From the NCBI GenBank assembly GCA_964487155.1, contig CAZAQB010000017.1, positions 1 through 37,693 of the forward strand: DNA of 37,693 bases, written 5' to 3'. A model generated the notes under the pieces. The model was given only the letters and a program-made list of their open reading frames with translations, did not search any database and had not been told where the DNA came from. Shown here piece after piece: positions 29,248-37,662 of the stretch (positions are counted from its first letter, which is position 1; the number at the start of each line of letters is the position of its first letter). Source of the DNA: CAZAQB01 sp964487155. GTDB lineage: Bacteria; Pseudomonadota; Gammaproteobacteria; Nitrococcales; Nitrococcaceae. A program made the translations under genes and the position numbers.

Positions 29248-31392
29248 TCAGGTGCGGGCCGGCCTGCGCTGGCGCTCCAGGACCACGCTAAGCACGGTCA
29301 CCGCTATGACCACGGCGGCCGCCAGGGCATGCCAGTGCACGCCGAGCGGCCACAGGCTGCCGACGCCGGCCGCCAGAAGCACCGGGCGCAGCGCCAGCGG
29401 CACCGGCGCCTCGCCGTAACCCGCGTAGGCGCTGGCCAGGCCATACAAGCCGATGGAGCCGAAGAAGAAGATCTCCAGCGCGACGCCCCAGTCGCCCGAC
29501 AGCAAGGGCGTATAAGCAAACAGCAGCGGAATGATGTACATGCCCTTGGCGATGCGCCAGGCGGTGAAGCCGGTGGCCATGGGCGGCGTCTTGGCGATGG
29601 CCGCGGCGGCGAACGCGGTCAGGCACACCGGCGGCGTGACGTTGCTGTCCTGACTGAGCCAGAAAATGATCATGTGAGCTGACAGCAGGGCGGTGGTCAG
29701 CACTTCGGGACTGAGCGCCTGCTCGTAGAGCTGGCTGCTGAAATCCGGCGGCACCTTGGCCAGCAGACCGGCCGCCTGGGCCTCGCTCATGGGCTGGCTC
29801 AAGGCGGCTACCTGCTCCGGCGCCGCCAGCATGAAGATCGACCGGGCCTGCTGCGGGAGCTCACCGGCGGCCATCAGGTCGATCAGATGGGCCTGGGAGA
29901 TCAGCTCATTGAGCGCCGGAGCCGAGAGCGTGCCAAGCACGATATAGGCGGCCGTCACCGGCAGGCCCATGCCCAGCACCAGCGACGCCAGCGCCACCAA
30001 TACGATGGCGACGATCAGGCTGCCACCGGCCCAATCAGCCATCAGCAACGAGATGGTGTTGCCAACACCGGTGGCCGAGACGGACATCACGATCAACCCC
30101 ACCGCCACCAGCAGCACCGCCGTGGGCACCATGTTTCGCGCCCCCAGCGCCAGTGCTTCCAGAATCGCCCAGGGCCCCATGCGCCTGGGCGTCATCCAGC
30201 TGGCCGCGATCACCGCCAGAATGGCGCCGGCGGCCGCGTAGGTGGGCGTGTAGCCCGTCACCAGCAGCGCCACCAGCACCGCGATGGGGAGCAGGAAGCT
30301 GATCCCGCCCCGGCGCATGATCTCCAGGAACGTCGGCGGGGTCTCCTCAGTCGTTCCAAGTCCTTGCTTCTTGGCCTCGATGCGCACCCAGAAACCCACC
30401 GTCAGGAAATACATGAGGGCCGGCAGCAGCGCGACGGCGACGATAGTCAGGTACGGGATCTGCGTGTAGCTCGCCATCACGAAGGCCCCCGCCCCCATGA
30501 TGGGGGGCATGAGCTGGCCACCGGTCGAGGCAGACGCCTCGACGCCGGCGGCGAACCGGCCGGGAAAGCCGGCACGCTTCATCAGCGGGATGGTGACCGA
30601 GCCGGTGGAGACGGTGTTGGCCACCGCCGACCCCGAAACCGTGCCGGTCAGCGCCGAGCCGATCACGGCGACCAGGCCGGGGCCTCCGACCATGCGCCCG
30701 GCCAGGCTGCGGGCCATGTCGATGACGAAATCGCCGGCTCCGGAGCGCACCAGGAAGGCGCCGAACAGGATGAACATGAACACGAAGGTCGATGAGATCC
30801 GGGCGATCTCGCCGAACATGCCCGAGACTTCGAAATAGCTGCGGAACAGTGTGCTCTCCAGGGTCAGGCCCGGAAATCGGAACATGCCGCCGACGAGCTG
30901 CCCCCACCAGAACACATAGGTGATGGCGATCAGACATAGCAGGGGGATCAGCCATCCGGCCGTGCGCCGGGCGAACTCGAGCGCCAGCAGCACGCCCACG
31001 GTGGACATCAGCCAGTCGGACCAGATGAAGCTGACGCCGCGGTCGTACAGCGCCTCGGAGAGGGCCATCACGTAGGCGGCGCAGGCCAGAGCGAGCACAC
31101 CGATCACCACATCGGTGGCGAAGCTCGCCTTGGGCGCCCGGGAGTCCAGCCCGGCCGACACGGGATACATCAGCGCGCAAAGCAGGCCGAATCCGCCCCA
31201 GTGGATCGCCGACAGCCAGATGGAGGGGAGCGTGCCCAGGGTGTTGTAGTAGAACAGCGCCACCGAGAGCGCGACGCCGAACCAGAATACGAACCGGCCC
31301 AGCGGGCCGTGATCGACATCGCGCGTGGAAGTCCTGAGTTCGCCCTCCGTGTCGGTGGCGCCCGGCCCCTGTCTGGCAGGTTCCTGACTCAT
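29248..31392 (-). CDS. TRAP transporter fused 4TM/12TM permease (system 2)
   Basis: A 714-residue fused small/large TRAP permease, paralogous to the one at 19681. The ATG at 31392 has a good AGGAGG site 8 bases before it. Large-subunit signatures are TVSGSAVANTVSTGSVTIPL, EASASTGGQLMPPIMGAGAF and LGMGLPVTAAYIVLGTLSAP. It differs by a hydrophilic insertion of about 70 residues (roughly 29,685-29,910; AAGELPQQARSIFMLAAPEQ, then VAALSQPMSEAQAAGLLAK) between LSAPALNEL and the helix AHMIIFWLSQ. In system 1 the two helices are joined by only a few residues. The receptor gene lies 265 bases upstream. A partial second C-terminus lies downstream. Confidence 0.94.
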   Translation of the reverse strand: MSQEPARQGPGATDTEGELRTSTRDVDHGPLGRFVFWFGVALSVALFYYNTLGTLPSIWLSAIHWGGFGLLCALMYPVSAGLDSRAPKASFATDVVIGVLALACAAYVMALSEALYDRGVSFIWSDWLMSTVGVLLALEFARRTAGWLIPLLCLIAITYVFWWGQLVGGMFRFPGLTLESTLFRSYFEVSGMFGEIARISSTFVFMFILFGAFLVRSGAGDFVIDMARSLAGRMVGGPGLVAVIGSALTGTVSGSAVANTVSTGSVTIPLMKRAGFPGRFAAGVEASASTGGQLMPPIMGAGAFVMASYTQIPYLTIVAVALLPALMYFLTVGFWVRIEAKKQGLGTTEETPPTFLEIMRRGGISFLLPIAVLVALLVTGYTPTYAAAGAILAVIAASWMTPRRMGPWAILEALALGARNMVPTAVLLVAVGLIVMSVSATGVGNTISLLMADWAGGSLIVAIVLVALASLVLGMGLPVTAAYIVLGTLSAPALNELISQAHLIDLMAAGELPQQARSIFMLAAPEQVAALSQPMSEAQAAGLLAKVPPDFSSQLYEQALSPEVLTTALLSAHMIIFWLSQDSNVTPPVCLTAFAAAAIAKTPPMATGFTAWRIAKGMYIIPLLFAYTPLLSGDWGVALEIFFFGSIGLYGLASAYAGYGEAPVPLALRPVLLAAGVGSLWPLGVHWHALAAAVVIAVTVLSVVLERQRRPART

Positions 31393-31657
31393 CGAGTGCG
31401 CCTCCTGCCGGCGCCGCCGCGCCTGCCGAGTCGGCGACTGCGCGCCGTGTCTCCTTGACTGGCGGTGGCAGGCGCCCGCGTTCCGGCCGCGGACTGGATT
31501 ACCTGGGGCCGCACCGGACCGGCCAGGGCCGTGCGGGAATCGGCGGCTGGCGCGGGCGCCCGGGTGGCAGTCATTGCGAGCCCACCACCGCGAAGGCCTC
31601 GCCGCCCTTCCCGGCCCTCACCGGGAGTGCCGGCGGGGCCCCATTGCGGTGCGGCCG

Positions 31658-32695
31658 TTACTCCGCCATCAGAGCGCCGGGAATGTCGATGCCCTGCTCC
31701 CGGTAGTAGCGCGCGGCACCGGGGTGCAGGGGCGCGGGGAGGCCGGCGATGGCCCTGTCCAGCGCCATGGCCGCCGTCGCCTTGTGGATGTTGCGCAGGA
31801 ACGGCAGGTTCTCGTAGATGGTCTTGGTGATCTTGTAGACGACGTCCTCGGGCACATCGGCGTGCACGGCGAGGAAGTTGGGCTGAGCCATGGTGCGGAT
31901 GTCCTTATCCTGGCCGGGGTAGGTGCCGGCCGGAATCACGAACCGCGTCCACAGCTCCTGCTCGCCATTGACCTGCGCCATCTGCGCGTCGGTGACATCG
32001 AGCACAGTGAGGCCATCGCCCAGCGCCGCGAACGCCCGCGTCACCGCCCCGACCGGGACCCCGCCGGGGATGTTGAACCCGGCGATGGCACCGTTTTGCA
32101 GCGCATCGGCGCTCGGCCCGTAGCCCAGATAGGCCAGGTTGAACATCTCGTCCGGATCGTAGCCGAGGTTGCCGAGAATGGCCCGGCCCGAGCCCTCGGT
32201 GCCGGAGTTGCGCTTGCCGATGGAAAACTTCTCGCCTTCGAGGTTCTCCAGGTCGGAGATGGTGCCGGTCTCCACATAGTCGGAGTCCACCCCGAAGTGC
32301 TCGACGTTCTGCCACAGCATGGTGATGGAGCGCAGGTGTTTCTGGGGTCCGGACTGGGCCACGGCGCCGGCGCCATTCCAGGCCCAGCGGCCGTAGAGCC
32401 CCTGGAGGATGGCGAACTGCGCCTGGTCCTCACGCAGCAGCTTGACGTTCTCGCCCGAGCCGGCGGAGTTGATTGCCGACAGGCTGATGCCGTGACCCGG
32501 CTGCAGCTTGACCTTGACCAGCGTCGCCAGGGCCACGCCCACCGGGTAGTAGGTACCACCGGTGGTGGCCGTGGTCAGGATGTAGGAGTTGTCCTGGGCG
32601 CGCACCGGCAGACTCGCGCCGGCAGCCAGGGTTACAGCGACGAGGGCTGAGCTCAGCAGCCGGCCAGTCGGTCCAATTAGCGATGCACGATGCAT
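31658..32695 (-). CDS. TAXI family TRAP transporter solute-binding protein (system 2)
   Basis: A 345-residue periplasmic receptor of TRAP system 2. The ATG at 32695 (MHRASLIGPTGRLL) gives a normal signal peptide of about 34 residues ending ASLPVRA before QDNSY. Longer ORF starts upstream would bury it. The TAXI mark is ILTTATTGGTYYPVGVALAT. NSAGSGENVKLLREDQAQFA, KFSIGKRNSGTEGSG and GFNIPGGVPVGAV follow. Ribosome-binding sequence GGAAGGGGG is present. Between its stop and the permease start are 265 bases without a clear gene. The ligand is unknown. Confidence 0.93.
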   Translation of the reverse strand: MHRASLIGPTGRLLSSALVAVTLAAGASLPVRAQDNSYILTTATTGGTYYPVGVALATLVKVKLQPGHGISLSAINSAGSGENVKLLREDQAQFAILQGLYGRWAWNGAGAVAQSGPQKHLRSITMLWQNVEHFGVDSDYVETGTISDLENLEGEKFSIGKRNSGTEGSGRAILGNLGYDPDEMFNLAYLGYGPSADALQNGAIAGFNIPGGVPVGAVTRAFAALGDGLTVLDVTDAQMAQVNGEQELWTRFVIPAGTYPGQDKDIRTMAQPNFLAVHADVPEDVVYKITKTIYENLPFLRNIHKATAAMALDRAIAGLPAPLHPGAARYYREQGIDIPGALMAE

Positions 32696-32957
32696 GGGCG
32701 CCCCCTTCCAGGCTACGGCGGTGGTGGTTGCGCCTCGGCCACACGCCGTTCGGCGGCGGGGGCGTGCTGAAAAAGGTAGACCGCCCGCTTGCCGAATTCT
32801 ACGGCGCCCCCAAGGCAGCGCATCCGGCTGTTCGCGCCCTATCGACCGCGGGCGGGGCGGACTCCTGACTCCACCACTGGCAGCGTGCGTCTGAGACAAT
32901 CAGGGGCGCCGGGGCGGCGCCCCGGCCCCGTTACCAGCCACCGCAGAACCGCCGGCC

Positions 32958-33611
32958 ATGAAAGGCGACACGCCCACCGAAAAGGCATACGGACACCGCC
33001 TCCTGCAGGCAGCCCGCCAAGGAGGCGCGGCACTGGCACTTGCCGGCGCGGTGCTGGCGGCGGCCGCCCTGCCCGCGCCGGCGCGCCAGGCGCTGCGCTT
33101 CGAGCGCGATGCGGTGCAAGACGGCGAGCTGTGGCGGCTGCTGACCGCCCACTTCGTCCACACCGGCGCCCAGCATATGGCTCTCAACCTGGCCGCGCTG
33201 GGCCTGCTGGTGCTGCTGGCGCCGGGCGGGTACTGGCGCTGTTCCAGGCGCCGCGCCCTGGAATTCACGGCGGTCTGCGGCCTGCTGAGCCTCGGCCTGC
33301 TGGCGAGCCGGCCTGATCTCGGCTGGTACCTGGGGCTCTCCGGGGCCGCCCACGGCCTGCTGGTCATGGTCACCCTGGAGCTGCTGCGGCTCCACCGGCT
33401 GCTGGCTATCGTTCTCGCCGCGGGACTCGCGGCGAAGCTCGCCGCCGAACAGCTCTGGGGCGCCCCCGCCTCGACCGCGGCCCTGGTGGGTGCCCCGGTC
33501 ATCGTCGACGCCCACCTGCTCGGCGCGCTGGCCGGGTTGCTGACCGGGATCACCACCTGGATCGCAGAGCGCCTGCGCCGCCCGGCACCTCCACCGCCTG
33601 AGGGGACCTGA
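32958..33611 (+). CDS. rrtA: Rhombosortase (GlyGly-CTERM processing rhomboid protease)
   Basis: A 217-residue rhomboid-type intramembrane serine protease of the rhombosortase group. After a first membrane helix (about 22-40) it has ELWRLLTAHFVHTGAQHMAL then NLAAL, with the conserved His73 and Asn77. The catalytic Ser128 is in WYLGLSGAAHG and the catalytic His186 in VIVDAHLLGALAGLL. Rhombosortases cut the C-terminal GlyGly-CTERM anchor of secreted proteins that use type II secretion. No GlyGly-CTERM substrate is visible in this window, so its targets must be elsewhere. It is divergent from the TAXI gene of system 2. Confidence 0.88.
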   Translation: MKGDTPTEKAYGHRLLQAARQGGAALALAGAVLAAAALPAPARQALRFERDAVQDGELWRLLTAHFVHTGAQHMALNLAALGLLVLLAPGGYWRCSRRRALEFTAVCGLLSLGLLASRPDLGWYLGLSGAAHGLLVMVTLELLRLHRLLAIVLAAGLAAKLAAEQLWGAPASTAALVGAPVIVDAHLLGALAGLLTGITTWIAERLRRPAPPPPEGT

Positions 33612-33653
33612 CACCGCCCCGAGTGCCCCGGAGCGCCGAGGCCCTCTGTGGGA

Positions 33654-33669
33654 GGCCCGCCCGCGGGCC
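33654..33669. terminator. GC-rich hairpin after the rhombosortase gene
   Basis: GGCCCGC-CC-GCGGGCC is a perfect 7-bp stem, 43 bases after the stop, preceded by CTGTGGGA as in some REP elements. It may be a terminator or another repeat unit. It marks the edge before the ketone-body cluster. Confidence 0.35.
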
Positions 33670-33834
33670 GCTTGGGCGCCGGCGGGTTGCCGCCGAACCT
33701 CGATCAGCCGACCGGCCGAGACTCACGACATTATCCGTAGAGCTACCGATGGAACGGCCGCGGCTGGGGCTGCATGGTCACCGGCAACACTGATCCGGCG
33801 CGCAGCCCCCCGACACGGAGCAAAAGCAGTCCCG

Positions 33835-34677
33835 ATGACAGACTCCAACCTGACCCACCGCTTCACCAGGGTCGAGGGCCACCGCATCGCCTATCTCGAT
33901 GAAGGCGGCGGGCCGCCACTGGTCCTGCTTCACGGCATCCCCACATCCGGCCTGTTGTGGCGTAACGTGATCCCGGAACTGGCAAAGAGCCACCGCGTGA
34001 TTGCGCCGGACATGCTCAACTACGGCGCTTCCGACAAGCCCGCGCGCGCGGATGTCTCGATCGCCGCCCAGGCGCGCATTCTGATCGGGCTGATGGATGC
34101 GCTCGGCCTCACCCGCGTCGATCTGGCAGCGCATGACATCGGCGGCGGCGTGGCGCAGATCGTGGCGGTGCGCCATCCGCAGCGGCTGAACCGGCTGATC
34201 CTGGCCAGCGCCATCTGTTTCGACAGCTGGCCGATACCGGAATTCGAGCCGTTGCAGGAGCCCGACGCCGAGGCCGGAATGAGCGTCGATGACGTCACGA
34301 AGATGCTGCGCGATTTCCTCCCGCAGGGCGTGGCATCGGCGGACGGTCTGAGTGCCGAGGCAGTCGACATCATGCTGCGACCCTGGTCGGGCGAGGCGGG
34401 CAAGGCGGCGCTGTTCCGCAACCTCCGGCGCCTGAACCCCGAATACACGATGGCCATTGCGCGCGAACTGGAAACGCTCGATCTACCCGTGCTGGTGCTC
34501 TGGGGCGACAAGGACCCGTTCCAGAAGCCCGGGTATGCCACGCGCCTGCGCGATGCCATCCCCGGCGCGCGGCTGGAATGGATCGAGGGCGCCGCCCACT
34601 GGATCATGGAGGAACAGCCGCACCAGGTGGCGGCGCGGATCGGCGGGTTCCTCGACGCAACGCCGCCGGGCCGCTGA
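33835..34677 (+). CDS. Alpha/beta hydrolase with Asp nucleophile
   Basis: A 280-residue soluble alpha/beta hydrolase. The oxyanion segment is LLHGIPTSGLLWR. At the nucleophile elbow the sequence is LAAHDIGGGVAQ, so the nucleophile is Asp101, not Ser, as in epoxide hydrolases and haloalkane or fluoroacetate dehalogenases. The acid is Asp225 or Asp227 (VLWGDKDPF) and the base His255 (EGAAHWIMEE). The Trp that normally follows this Asp in haloalkane dehalogenases and many epoxide hydrolases is Ile102 here, so the substrate is open. It starts the 33.8-37.7 kb cluster, 81 bases before the dehydrogenase gene. Confidence 0.85.
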   Translation: MTDSNLTHRFTRVEGHRIAYLDEGGGPPLVLLHGIPTSGLLWRNVIPELAKSHRVIAPDMLNYGASDKPARADVSIAAQARILIGLMDALGLTRVDLAAHDIGGGVAQIVAVRHPQRLNRLILASAICFDSWPIPEFEPLQEPDAEAGMSVDDVTKMLRDFLPQGVASADGLSAEAVDIMLRPWSGEAGKAALFRNLRRLNPEYTMAIARELETLDLPVLVLWGDKDPFQKPGYATRLRDAIPGARLEWIEGAAHWIMEEQPHQVAARIGGFLDATPPGR

Positions 34678-34758
34678 GTCACCGGCCACGCCGACGCACC
34701 GCCGCCCTCATCCCATCCCGCCGGGCCATCGCGGCCTGGCCCAGCAGAGGAATCACTC

Positions 34759-35529
34759 ATGAACCTGAAGGACAAGATCTGCATCATCACCGGCGGCGCC
34801 AGCGGCATCGGCCTGGAGATCGCCCATGCCTTCGCCGGGGCCGATGGCAAGGTCGTGATCGCCGACATCGACATCGACGCAGCCCGGGCAGCCGCCGCAA
34901 AGGTGGGCGACGGGCATATGGGCGTCGAGATGAATGTGACAGACGAGGCCGCAGTGCAGCGCGGCGTGGACCAGGTGATCGAGGCGTATGGCCGGGTCGA
35001 TGTGCTGGTCTCGAATGCCGGCATCCAGATGGTCAAGCGCGTCGAGGAGTTCAGCTATGACGAATGGCGCAAGGTGGTGTCGATCAACCTCGACGGCGCT
35101 TTCCTGACCTCGAAGGCGGTGCTGCCGCATATGTATGAACAGGGATCGGGCACCCTTCTCTACATGGGGTCTGTCCACTCCCAGGAGGCCTCGGCGCTCA
35201 AGGCGCCCTATGTCTCTGCCAAGCACGCACTCATGGGGCTTGCTCGGACCATCGCCAAGGAGGGCGGCGAGAAGGGCGTGCGCACGAATGTCATCTGCCC
35301 GGGCTTCGTCAAGACGCCGCTGGTGGAGAAGCAGATCCCCGAGCAGGCCAGGGATCTGGGCATCTCCGAAGAGGAGGTCGTCAACCGGGTCATGCTGGGC
35401 GAGACGGTGGACAAGCAATTCACCACCGTCGAGGACGTAGCGCAGACCGCCCTGTTCCTCGCCAGTTTTCCCAGCAACGCGCTGACCGGCCAGAGCATCG
35501 TCGTCAGCCACGGCTGGCGGATGGACTGA
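34759..35529 (+). CDS. bdhA: 3-hydroxybutyrate dehydrogenase (SDR)
   Basis: A 256-residue NAD-dependent short-chain dehydrogenase, best matching D-3-hydroxybutyrate dehydrogenases that interconvert 3-hydroxybutyrate and acetoacetate. The cofactor motif is TGGASGIG (11-18) and the NAG motif lies in VSNAGIQ (Gln90 is typical for the substrate pocket). The catalytic triad is Ser138 (GSVHSQEAS, with His140), Tyr151 and Lys155 (APYVSAKHAL, Lys148 nearby). The AGAGG-type site precedes the ATG at 34759. Its product, acetoacetate, is the substrate of the decarboxylase encoded just downstream. Its stop overlaps the next ATG (TGATG). Confidence 0.92.
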   Translation: MNLKDKICIITGGASGIGLEIAHAFAGADGKVVIADIDIDAARAAAAKVGDGHMGVEMNVTDEAAVQRGVDQVIEAYGRVDVLVSNAGIQMVKRVEEFSYDEWRKVVSINLDGAFLTSKAVLPHMYEQGSGTLLYMGSVHSQEASALKAPYVSAKHALMGLARTIAKEGGEKGVRTNVICPGFVKTPLVEKQIPEQARDLGISEEEVVNRVMLGETVDKQFTTVEDVAQTALFLASFPSNALTGQSIVVSHGWRMD

Positions 35530-35804
35530 TGCCCATGCGCAAAGTCGATGGGGCGGGCAGCGCAGGCATGGGCGCGCATCCTGCGGTGCACGCGCACGCG
35601 GACGGCATGGTGCTGATCGAGCACTGAACCGACCTGCCGCAGGCGGTGGCGGTGTTCGGCGTGGGGGTGATCGTTCTGGCCATGCCCTCGCACCCTCCGC
35701 TGACCGAAACGGGACTGCGCACCGCCCTGCGCGATCTTGACGCCAAACCCGATCTTAGCCGCAAATCGCCACCGCGCTGCATCGATTGCGGCGCCGGCGC
35801 CTGA
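35529..35804 (+). pseudogene. Interrupted ORF between bdhA and adc (in-frame TGA)
   Basis: A reading frame starts at an ATG overlapping the bdhA stop (TGATG at 35527-35531), runs 32 codons to TGA at 35625, then continues open in the same frame for 58 more codons to TGA at 35802. Codon third positions are strongly G/C on both sides of the inner stop, as in the neighbours. The parts read MRKVDGAGSAGMGAHPAVHA and GVGVIVLAMPSHPPLTETGL, ending PPRCIDCGAGA. It is not recognised. It is most simply a small gene broken by a nonsense mutation. Sequencing error, two small peptides or stop read-through are alternatives. Confidence 0.4.
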
Positions 35805-35831
35805 CATGCGAAAACCCCGGAAAGCAGACCC

Positions 35832-36575
35832 ATGAACAAAGACGAAATCCTCTCAATTGCCGGCATGCCGCCGGGCAACCCGAGTTATCCGCACGGTCCC
35901 TACCGGTTCATCAACCGGCAGTATTTCAACATCGTCTACGAGAGCGACCCGGACGCGATCCGCGCCATGGTGCCGGAGCCGCTGGAGCCCGACGGGTCCG
36001 GCACGGTGGTCTATGAATGGATCGACATGCCCGACAGTTCGGGGTTCGGGGCCTATCAGGAATCCGGCATCGTCATTCCCTGCCTGCTCGACGGCAAGCC
36101 TGTGAACTACACCGCGATGATGTTTCTCGACATCGAGCCGCCAATCACGGCAGGACGCGAAATCTGGGGGTTTCCCAAGCGCTGGGGGCAGCCGGATCTG
36201 CAGGTCGAAAAGGACACGCTGACCGGCACGCTGGCCTATGCCGGGCAGCGCGTCGCCATGGGCACCATGGTCTACAAGCATGAAACCATGTGCCACGACC
36301 CCGCCGACTGTGCGGCGAAACTCGCCAAGACCGCCGTCAACCTCAAGCTCATTCCCTGCGTGACCGGCAAACCCCGTGTCGCCGAACTGGTCGCATTCGC
36401 GATGACCGACATCACCGTCAAAGGGTTCTGGCGCGGTCGCGCCCGCCTGCATCTGGTGGCGCATGTGAACGCGCCGGTCGCCGACCTGCCGGTGCGCCGG
36501 GTCGTCGAAGGCCAGCACATCATCGCCGACATGTCGCTGCCCTACGGCCGCATCGTGCATGACTACCTCGCCTGA
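35832..36575 (+). CDS. adc: Acetoacetate decarboxylase
   Basis: A 247-residue enzyme converting acetoacetate to acetone and CO2 through a Schiff base on lysine. PYRFINRQYFNIVYESD begins the fold. The active site is GREIWGFPKRWGQP, in which Lys116 should be the Schiff-base residue (Lys115 of the Clostridium enzyme). The next residue, Lys116 in Clostridium, which lowers its pKa, is Arg117 here. GFWRGRARLHLV and the end are typical for proteobacterial members. It lies in a run with 3-hydroxybutyrate dehydrogenase and patatin genes. The next gene starts 43 bases later. Confidence 0.92.
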   Translation: MNKDEILSIAGMPPGNPSYPHGPYRFINRQYFNIVYESDPDAIRAMVPEPLEPDGSGTVVYEWIDMPDSSGFGAYQESGIVIPCLLDGKPVNYTAMMFLDIEPPITAGREIWGFPKRWGQPDLQVEKDTLTGTLAYAGQRVAMGTMVYKHETMCHDPADCAAKLAKTAVNLKLIPCVTGKPRVAELVAFAMTDITVKGFWRGRARLHLVAHVNAPVADLPVRRVVEGQHIIADMSLPYGRIVHDYLA

Positions 36576-36618
36576 TGCGGCGGGCCAGACCACAAACATT
36601 TTGCCAAGGACTGATTCG

Positions 36619-37662
36619 ATGACGACCAAGCCCAAACCCGTCAACCTCGCCCTGCAAGGCGGCGGCGCGCATGGCGCGTTCACCTGGGGGGTGCTGGACC
36701 GCATTCTCGAAGATGGCCGACTCTCCATCGCCGGGGTTTCCGGCACTTCGGCGGGGGCAATGAACGCCGTGGCACTGGCCGACGGCTATACCCGCGCCGG
36801 CCCGGAAGGGGCGCGCGCCGCCCTCGATCAATTCTGGAGCTGCATGAACGAGGCAGCGAAGAACAGCCCGCTGCGCCGCACGCCCTTTGACGTGCTGACC
36901 GGGCACTGGGGGATGGAGCACAACCCGGTCTATCACGCGATGGATGCGTTGACCCGGCTGGCCTCGCCCTATCAGCTCAACCCGATGAACATCAATCCGC
37001 TGCGCGATCTCGTCGAGGCCAGCATCGATTTCGGGATGGTGCGCAACTGCACCGCCTTCAAACTGTTCATATCGGCCACCAATGTGGAAACCGGCAAGGT
37101 CAAGGTGTTTCCGCGCGAGGAACTGACAGCGGACATGGTGATGGCCTCCGCCTGCCTGCCGCATCTCTACCAGGCGGTCGAGATCGACGGCGTGCCCTAT
37201 TGGGACGGCGGCTACATGGGCAATCCGGCGCTCTTTCCATTCCACGGCCAGACCGGCACCGACGATATCGTGGTGATCCAGATCAACCCGATCGAACGCA
37301 AGGGCGCGCCAACCACGCCGCAGGAGATCCAGAACCGGCTGAACGAGATCAGCTTCAACAGCAGTCTGCTGAAGGAATTGCGCGCGATCGACTTCGTCGA
37401 CCGACTGATCGGCGAGGGCAAGCTCTCGCGCGGCGACTACCGGCAGGTGCGGGTGCATATCATCGAGAACCAGGCGGAGTTGAAGCCACTCGGCGCGTCG
37501 TCCAAGATGAACACGGAATGGGCGTTCCTGACCAAACTGCGAGAGCTCGGTCGCGAGACCGCCACGCGCTGGCTCGACGAGACGGTCCCCTCCATCGGCG
37601 AGCGCGGCACCGTCGATCTGCGCGAGATGTTCCAGGGTATCGGCGGCCAGCATCAGGGATAG
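36619..37662 (+). CDS. Patatin-like phospholipase/acyl hydrolase
   Basis: A 347-residue cytosolic patatin-fold acyl hydrolase with a Ser-Asp dyad. The oxyanion loop is LALQGGGAHGAFTWGVLD (Gly14-16), the nucleophile Ser44 is in GVSGTSAGAMNAV and the catalytic Asp196 is in YWDGGYMGNP. The ATG at 36619 follows AAGGA. The upstream in-frame ATG at 36559 overlaps adc. It has no signal peptide. Patatin genes are often found with acetoacetate decarboxylase and hydroxybutyrate dehydrogenase genes in proteobacteria, which hints at a role in storage-lipid or PHB turnover, but this is inference. It is the last complete gene. The final 31 bases hold nothing recognisable. Confidence 0.92.
   Translation: MTTKPKPVNLALQGGGAHGAFTWGVLDRILEDGRLSIAGVSGTSAGAMNAVALADGYTRAGPEGARAALDQFWSCMNEAAKNSPLRRTPFDVLTGHWGMEHNPVYHAMDALTRLASPYQLNPMNINPLRDLVEASIDFGMVRNCTAFKLFISATNVETGKVKVFPREELTADMVMASACLPHLYQAVEIDGVPYWDGGYMGNPALFPFHGQTGTDDIVVIQINPIERKGAPTTPQEIQNRLNEISFNSSLLKELRAIDFVDRLIGEGKLSRGDYRQVRVHIIENQAELKPLGASSKMNTEWAFLTKLRELGRETATRWLDETVPSIGERGTVDLREMFQGIGGQHQG

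Noticed and set aside
35625..35627. TGA read as selenocysteine
   Set aside because: No convincing SECIS-like hairpin follows the TGA and the protein is not recognised. A nonsense mutation is simpler.
35208..35807. Minus-strand ORF over the bdhA-adc gap
   Set aside because: Mostly antisense to bdhA, with no family signal. The plus-strand frame through the gap is a better candidate.
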